Shown piece after piece: positions 60,027 through 64,000 of a stretch of 64,000 bases of DNA; position 1 is the first letter of the stretch; each line of letters begins with the position of its first letter. The translations under genes and the position numbers were made by a program. The notes under the pieces are model-generated. The model was not told where the DNA came from, did not search any database, and was given only the letters and a program-made list of their open reading frames with translations. Source of the DNA: an uncultured Porphyromonadaceae bacterium (GTDB taxonomy: Bacteria > Bacteroidota > Bacteroidia > Bacteroidales > Muribaculaceae). Location: the NCBI GenBank assembly GCA_905202215.1, contig CAJKRG010000004.1, positions 47,866-111,865 on the forward strand. Direction: 5' to 3'.

Positions 60027-61289
60027 ATGAAGAGATTAGCTCTATATATGGCTTTTGCTTTGCTGGCGGTGATAGCCTCCGCAAAGACTTACAGTGTGGA
60101 CGAGGTGCCTAATGTGCACCTGCAGGACAGTACGCGCTTTGTCAGCAATCCCGATGGTATTTTGTCTGAAACGGCTGTCGCGCGGATAGACGCCGCCATG
60201 CGCGATATTCGCCGGACGAGTTCGGCCGAGGCCGTGGTCGTTGTTGTCGATGACATCGAGGGGGGAGATATCGACGGGTTTGCCACGGAGTTGTTCGAGA
60301 AATGGGGCCTCGGTAAGTCCGATAAGGACAATGGGCTTCTTATTATTGTAGCCAAGGATCTGCGCCGGGCTGCCATACGTCCCGGCTATGGTCTCGAAGG
60401 CGTGCTCCCCGACATCACATGCGGCCGCATTCTCCGAGAGCAGATGTTTCCCCGTTTTAAAGAGGGCGACTATGACGGCGGCCTTCTCGCAGCATCGCAG
60501 ACGGTGGAGAAAATTCTGACCGATCCCGATGCCGTATCGGAAATAATGTCCGGCAATCCTGATCCAGATTATAATGGCGGACATTCTGGTAATGAAGGGA
60601 CCGATATCTTGCACGGATGGCTGGCAATTGCCTGTGCTATAGCTATGGCATTATTGATTGTACTCTTTATAAAACTCCGTAGCGTGCGAAATCTTAAGCC
60701 GAGAGAAAAATATATGGCGCTCGACAATCTTAAGCCGGTCTATCTGGCCTTGACTGTATTTGGCATGGGAATCCCGATTGTGGCGTCCCTTCCCTTGGTC
60801 ATAATGCTTCGTCGCTGGCGCAATATGCCTCATAAATGCCGGCGTTGCGGCTCGATGATGAAAAAAATCGATGAAGTTCATGATAATGAATACCTCAGCG
60901 GTGGTCAGGATCTCGAAGAGCGTATCGGTTCGGTCGATTATGATGTATGGCGCTGTCCGTCGTGTGGAGAAACCGATATCGAGCAGTATGTGGCAAAAGA
61001 TACGCCATATCATCAATGTGAGAGATGTCATGCCTATACTTCGTATCTGGCCCGTACGCGCGTCTTGCGGCGTCCTACAACTATGCGGGAGGGCGAAGGT
61101 GTGCGTGAGTATGACTGTCTTAATTGCGGCCATGTGACGGCCGAACGTTTTGTACTGCCTGTCGTTGTGGCGCCTGTCATTATGAGCGGGGGTGGTGGCC
61201 GCGGTTTTGGTGGAGGCGGAGGTGGCTTCGGCGGAGGCAGTTTCGGTGGGGGAAGCACCGGTGGCGGCGGAGCCTCGGGCGGTTGGTAA
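60027..61289 (+). CDS. TPM-domain protein with zinc ribbons and Gly-rich tail
   Basis: A 420-residue exported or membrane protein. Signal (MKRLALYMAFALLAVIASA), TPM domain (about 35-170: NPDGILSETAVARIDAAM, GYGLEGVLPDITCGRI), membrane helices (about 200-270), a cytoplasmic-looking stretch with four CxxC pairs (CRRC at ~271, CPSC, CERC, CLNC), and a terminal glycine-rich segment ending ASGGW. TPM proteins with such tails are widespread; roles in photosystem or envelope maintenance are proposed, but the function here is unknown. It is co-directional with dgt. Confidence 0.85.
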   Translation: MKRLALYMAFALLAVIASAKTYSVDEVPNVHLQDSTRFVSNPDGILSETAVARIDAAMRDIRRTSSAEAVVVVVDDIEGGDIDGFATELFEKWGLGKSDKDNGLLIIVAKDLRRAAIRPGYGLEGVLPDITCGRILREQMFPRFKEGDYDGGLLAASQTVEKILTDPDAVSEIMSGNPDPDYNGGHSGNEGTDILHGWLAIACAIAMALLIVLFIKLRSVRNLKPREKYMALDNLKPVYLALTVFGMGIPIVASLPLVIMLRRWRNMPHKCRRCGSMMKKIDEVHDNEYLSGGQDLEERIGSVDYDVWRCPSCGETDIEQYVAKDTPYHQCERCHAYTSYLARTRVLRRPTTMREGEGVREYDCLNCGHVTAERFVLPVVVAPVIMSGGGGRGFGGGGGGFGGGSFGGGSTGGGGASGGW

Positions 61290-61343
61290 CCATTGTATTA
61301 TGACACATCTTCTTATTTAGATGTGAACCGAAACTCAATCAAG

Positions 61344-62378
61344 TCAGAGGCGTCCCGGAGCCGACAGTATGTGATATATTAGATCGAAGAAGAGCTGATG
61401 TTCGTTCTGCCGTGAGCCCACACCTTTGCTTTGGACGTCGAAATTGCGTATCGCACTCAGAATTTCGACGACCTGTACGGCTGTATATCGGCTCATGCCG
61501 AGCTTAATGCGTCGCAGCGCGAACTGATTGCGGAGCTTTAGTTCGTTCATTATTCCCGTATCGGAACGGTCCGGGCTGTAATATGCCTGAAGAAGATCGG
61601 CGAAAAAGTTGAATACGGACGCCGTGGCCATTACCAGCGGCACTGCTTTGGGGTTGCTACGGAAGTAGGCAAGAATCCGGAATGCTTTGGCCCCGTCGCG
61701 GGCTGCGATGGCATCCACGAGTTCGAAACTGTTGAACTCTCGGCTGACGCCTATATGACGTTCGATGACATCGGGCGTGATTTCGGCACGTGGAGGCAGA
61801 AGCGACGCCAGTTTATCAATTTCGTTGAAAAGACGGCTCAGATCTGTTCCGATGAAATCACGCAGCATTTCGAGTGCCTTTTGTCCGGCCGACAGATCCT
61901 TCGATTTTATGTAATTGCCTATCAGGGCCGGAGCATTATAGTCGGTCACTTTTTTTGACTCGAATATTACGGCTCCTGATTTTTTCAGGGCTGCCAGAAG
62001 GTCTTTGCCTTTGGCGACGGCTCCGCGGCAACAGATTACGAGTATTGTCGATGGAGCAGGATCTGCCACATAGCTATGCAGCTTGTTAAGCTTGTCGGCT
62101 CTGATGGCTTGTGCCTCTTTCAATATCACGACCTGTCGTTCGGACATCATGGGCATGCGCCGGCACAGATCCATTATCTGCGACGGTTCGGTTTCCGGTG
62201 CATGGAGTATGTACTGGTTGAAAGTTTTTTCGTCGTCTGGAAGAATATCCTCGAACCGTTTTGCGAGCGCATCTATATAATAGCCCTCTTCTCCGTGAAG
62301 AAGATAGACAGGAGCATATCTGCGCTCGGATAGCGATTTGGCAATGCTTTCATATGTAGGGGCCGGAACTGCTGCCAT
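61344..62378 (-). CDS. holA: DNA polymerase III subunit delta
   Basis: Clamp-loader subunit that opens the sliding clamp. The 344-residue protein has the delta AAA-like layout: MAAVPAPTYESIAKSLSERR start, PVYLLHGEEGYYIDALAKRF (domain I), RQVVILKEAQAI, and the C-terminal FELVDAIAARDGAKAFRILA. The start at 62378 is chosen because further upstream the same frame runs into the divergent gene and shows no delta-like sequence. A palindromic promoter-like element (62392-62413) lies between the two divergent genes. Confidence 0.92.
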   Translation of the reverse strand: MAAVPAPTYESIAKSLSERRYAPVYLLHGEEGYYIDALAKRFEDILPDDEKTFNQYILHAPETEPSQIMDLCRRMPMMSERQVVILKEAQAIRADKLNKLHSYVADPAPSTILVICCRGAVAKGKDLLAALKKSGAVIFESKKVTDYNAPALIGNYIKSKDLSAGQKALEMLRDFIGTDLSRLFNEIDKLASLLPPRAEITPDVIERHIGVSREFNSFELVDAIAARDGAKAFRILAYFRSNPKAVPLVMATASVFNFFADLLQAYYSPDRSDTGIMNELKLRNQFALRRIKLGMSRYTAVQVVEILSAIRNFDVQSKGVGSRQNEHQLFFDLIYHILSAPGRL

Positions 62379-62391
62379 GATAGTCGGGAAA

Positions 62392-62413
62392 TTTTTTGTA
62401 AATTTACAAAAAA
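62392..62413. promoter_or_regulatory. palindromic element between divergent holA and HsdR_N-like gene
   Basis: A 22-base perfect palindrome centred on TAAATTTA, flanked by T-run and A-run. TAAATTTA resembles the -7 element on both strands, so it could serve as a shared bidirectional promoter or an operator. No -33 TTTG is obvious on either side. Confidence 0.55.
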
Positions 62414-62420
62414 AATTGAT

Positions 62421-62891
62421 ATGGAGGTTTTCCCTGAACTCAATCTCCCGCCGTGCGGACTGAAAATGCGTCCGGACGCTGATTCGCGTCGCGGCGGTAT
62501 GGAAGTTTACGACGTCACTCGCCGCCGCTGGGTGGCTCTGACGCCGGAAGAGTGGGTTCGGCAGAATTTTGTCAATTATCTTTTTGCGTTTAAGGCTTAT
62601 CCCGCATCTTTGACAGCCAATGAAGTGGCATTGCATCTAAACGGACTTTCGCGTCGGTGCGATACTGTGGTCTACGACCGCAGGCTGCGTCCCTTGCTTG
62701 TTGTTGAGTATAAAGCGCCTTCGGTCCATATCACCCAGAAGGTTTTTGACCAGATTGCCCGATATAATATCGTGATGGGTGCCCCGTATCTTATAGTCAG
62801 CAACGGGCGTTCGCATTATTGTTGCCGTTTTGAGGGCGATTCTTATTCTTTCCTTCGTGAGATCCCTGCCTATACCGATATAACAGACTGA
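62421..62891 (+). CDS. orphan HsdR N-terminal-like nuclease-fold protein
   Basis: A 156-residue protein resembling the N-terminal domain of type I restriction endonuclease subunits: the PD-(D/E)xK pattern is visible in RCDTVVYDRRLRPLLVVEYK (Asp, then E-x-K), followed by QIARYNIVMGAPYLIVSNG. There is no helicase part and no hsdM/hsdS nearby, so it is a free-standing version, as found next to holA in Bacteroidota. It may cut or bind nucleic acid in repair or regulation; not a restriction system by itself. Its stop is inside a 46-base palindrome. Confidence 0.78.
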   Translation: MEVFPELNLPPCGLKMRPDADSRRGGMEVYDVTRRRWVALTPEEWVRQNFVNYLFAFKAYPASLTANEVALHLNGLSRRCDTVVYDRRLRPLLVVEYKAPSVHITQKVFDQIARYNIVMGAPYLIVSNGRSHYCCRFEGDSYSFLREIPAYTDITD

Positions 62892-62927
62892 AGGCATAAT
62901 CCTGCAGGATTATGCCTTCAGTCTGTT
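62882..62927. terminator. 46-bp perfect palindrome overlapping the stop codon
   Basis: Perfect inverted repeat of two 23-base arms without a spacer, centred on CCTGCAGG (between 62904 and 62905), containing the TGA of the HsdR_N-like gene (62889-62891). It lies between convergent genes and may act as a bidirectional terminator by forming a long hairpin, though there is no T-run. Confidence 0.6.
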
Positions 62928-62953
62928 GGTGTATGAATTATTTGTAGTGTTCT

Positions 62954-63592
62954 TTAGAACAGGTAGGCTACGCGAACGGCCAGCTGTCGGTTCTGTGCGC
63001 TGAAATTTTCGAGTTTGCGCGTTTTCAGCAGATAGGTCATGCCCCAGGTATACTGTACGCTCACCTGCCAGCGTTTGTAAAGTTCGAAACCACCGCCTGC
63101 GGTAAGACCCAGATCGCCGCCTGCGTAGTTGAACGGGTTTGGTACGCCGGCATTGCCCTTTATGGAGTTGTGAGCCACCATAAATGAGAAATCAGGACCG
63201 CCATATACGAATGGTGCTATATAGTCTTCAATACCATTCATGCGTGTCCATTTGAATCGGAGATGAAATGGTATCTGGATCATATGAAGTGTGACATCGG
63301 TCTTTTTGAAGCCGTCGCTGCTCCATATTTTACGTGATCCGAGATCCACATTCGCTCCCTCCATATTATACAGGAGGCCGAAATCGATACCGAAGCCTAT
63401 GCCGGGAAACATCAGTTCGGCCTGAACGCCTGCCTGACCGGCAACTACGGTATTGATGTCGATCAGATCCTGTTTGAACTTGAGGGTATTGATATTCACG
63501 CCTGCGACAGGGCCGTAACGGAACTGGCCGAACATGGCCGCGGGAACTGCAAGAAATACTATTGCGACGATGAGTGCTTTGAGGCTCTTCAT
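62954..63592 (-). CDS. outer-membrane beta-barrel protein (porin-family)
   Basis: A 212-residue exported protein (signal MKSLKALIVAIVFLAVPAA). The sequence alternates beta strands and ends in aromatic AYLF, typical of outer-membrane barrels inserted by Bam. Similar proteins in Bacteroidota (PorT-like, outer_membrane_beta-barrel) have unclear roles; PorT itself belongs to type IX secretion, but this protein is not clearly that. It forms a single-gene unit. Confidence 0.8.
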   Translation of the reverse strand: MKSLKALIVAIVFLAVPAAMFGQFRYGPVAGVNINTLKFKQDLIDINTVVAGQAGVQAELMFPGIGFGIDFGLLYNMEGANVDLGSRKIWSSDGFKKTDVTLHMIQIPFHLRFKWTRMNGIEDYIAPFVYGGPDFSFMVAHNSIKGNAGVPNPFNYAGGDLGLTAGGGFELYKRWQVSVQYTWGMTYLLKTRKLENFSAQNRQLAVRVAYLF

Positions 63593-63617
63593 TTTGTTTC
63601 GATTGTGAGTATGGGTG

Positions 63618-63625
63618 CAAAGGTA
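63618..63625 (-). promoter_or_regulatory. -7 element of the outer-membrane barrel gene
   Basis: Minus-strand TACCTTTG, 25 bases before the ATG. The 355-base gap up to the tRNA is otherwise AT-rich and holds no gene, only the tRNA-Thr promoter. Confidence 0.5.
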
Positions 63626-63859
63626 AGCTAAAAAAACGAAATAGAGGCAAGCTTAACCCTTTTTATGATATTATGCAATGCCGCATGTGGCGGATTCGCC
63701 GGACAAAAGAACTGGCTTAGGCGGGCCATAGGTTATAGTTTTATATAATTAATGAGTGGCGTTAAAAATCCTGTAGAAAAATTTTAGATGATATTGTGCT
63801 GATAATCAGATTTGTGATAAATTCATTGGAAAAATATTGAATAAAAATGGTCGAAAAAT

Positions 63860-63891
63860 TTTGCGGGAATGAAAAATGTTGCTTAACTTTG
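63860..63891 (+). promoter_or_regulatory. promoter of tRNA-Thr
   Basis: TTTG (63860-63863), 20-base spacer, TAACTTTG (63884-63891). Confidence 0.87.
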
Positions 63892-63947
63892 CAACCGCAA
63901 ACGGGAAAGGACAACAGCTTGACCCGCTGCAAGAGAAAATTGAAATC

Positions 63948-64000
63948 GCCTCTTTAGCTCAGTTGGCCAGAGCACGTGATTTGTAATCTCGGGGTCGTTG
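63948..64000 (+). tRNA. tRNA-Thr(TGT), truncated by the window end
   Basis: The 5' half of a tRNA: acceptor GCCTCTT, D-arm AGCTCAGTTGGCCAGAGC, anticodon loop TTTGTAA with anticodon TGT. The anticodon stem CGTGA/TCTCG has a T-T mismatch at its third pair. The T-arm and 3' end lie outside the window. Confidence 0.9.

Noticed and set aside
61344..62636. Longer holA reading starting at 62636.
   Set aside because: The extra 86 residues overlap the divergent gene and do not resemble the delta subunit.
62421..62891. A type I restriction system.
   Set aside because: Only the nuclease-like N-terminal domain is present; no hsdM, hsdS or helicase region is nearby, and this orphan form commonly lies next to holA.

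Overview
The window comes from a Bacteroidota chromosome, most likely the order Bacteroidales and perhaps Muribaculaceae. The evidence is repeated promoters of the form TTTG-N19/20-TAnnTTTG (the Bacteroidota -33/-7 elements), mostly weak Shine-Dalgarno sites, an archaeal-type ProS, and Bacteroidota-typical families: TamL/TamB, DUF6377, DUF4827, DUF3127, a tricorn-like S41 protease, PreQ0 genes queC/queF, and a PlsC-like plus GNAT pair resembling glycine-lipid synthesis. The family-level guess is inference; no 16S or marker search was possible. No CRISPR array, prophage or insertion sequence was recognised.

Layout. 0-3.5 kb: rplS, mdh, a thioredoxin-like lipoprotein and a DbpA-like RNA helicase. 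3.5-10.7 kb: the tamB-tamL pair. 10.7-14.6 kb: Nudix hydrolase, LTA-synthase-like sulfatase-fold membrane protein, a small histone H1-like gene and queF-queC. 14.9-22.7 kb: mutL, then two DUF6377 membrane-bound regulators flanking a BASS-type transporter and a Crp/Fnr regulator, with two candidate short transcripts. 22.7-31.1 kb: an envelope-polysaccharide-like gene pair, tricorn-like protease, glutaminase and GH31. 31.2-36.2 kb: a candidate small RNA, an HU plus HU-TM-LysM pair, GT2, proS and DUF3127. 36.5-44.7 kb: an unknown small protein, GH2, GH32, a fused MalY-like/DapF enzyme and a DJ-1/PfpI protein. 44.8-47.9 kb: two lipid acyltransferases and purB. 48.1-52.9 kb: an AT-rich two-gene cassette and a histidine kinase/response regulator/leucine-rich-repeat operon. 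53-56.2 kb: tRNA-Gln, DHH phosphoesterase, DUF4827 lipoprotein and glmM. 56.2-64 kb: a second GH2, dgt, TPM protein, holA, an orphan HsdR_N-like protein, an outer-membrane barrel and the start of tRNA-Thr.

Most of the content is housekeeping, with scattered secreted glycosidases (GH2 twice, GH31, GH32) that are not embedded in a susCD locus here. The items I consider most worth a second look are the in-frame MalY-like/DapF fusion, the HU/HU-TM-LysM operon whose topology would connect DNA with the cell wall, several near-consensus promoters placed so close to ATG that the mRNAs should be leaderless, three promoter-terminator units with no gene between them, a 46-bp perfect palindrome overlapping a stop codon, and a small AT-rich two-gene cassette resembling a toxin-antitoxin module.
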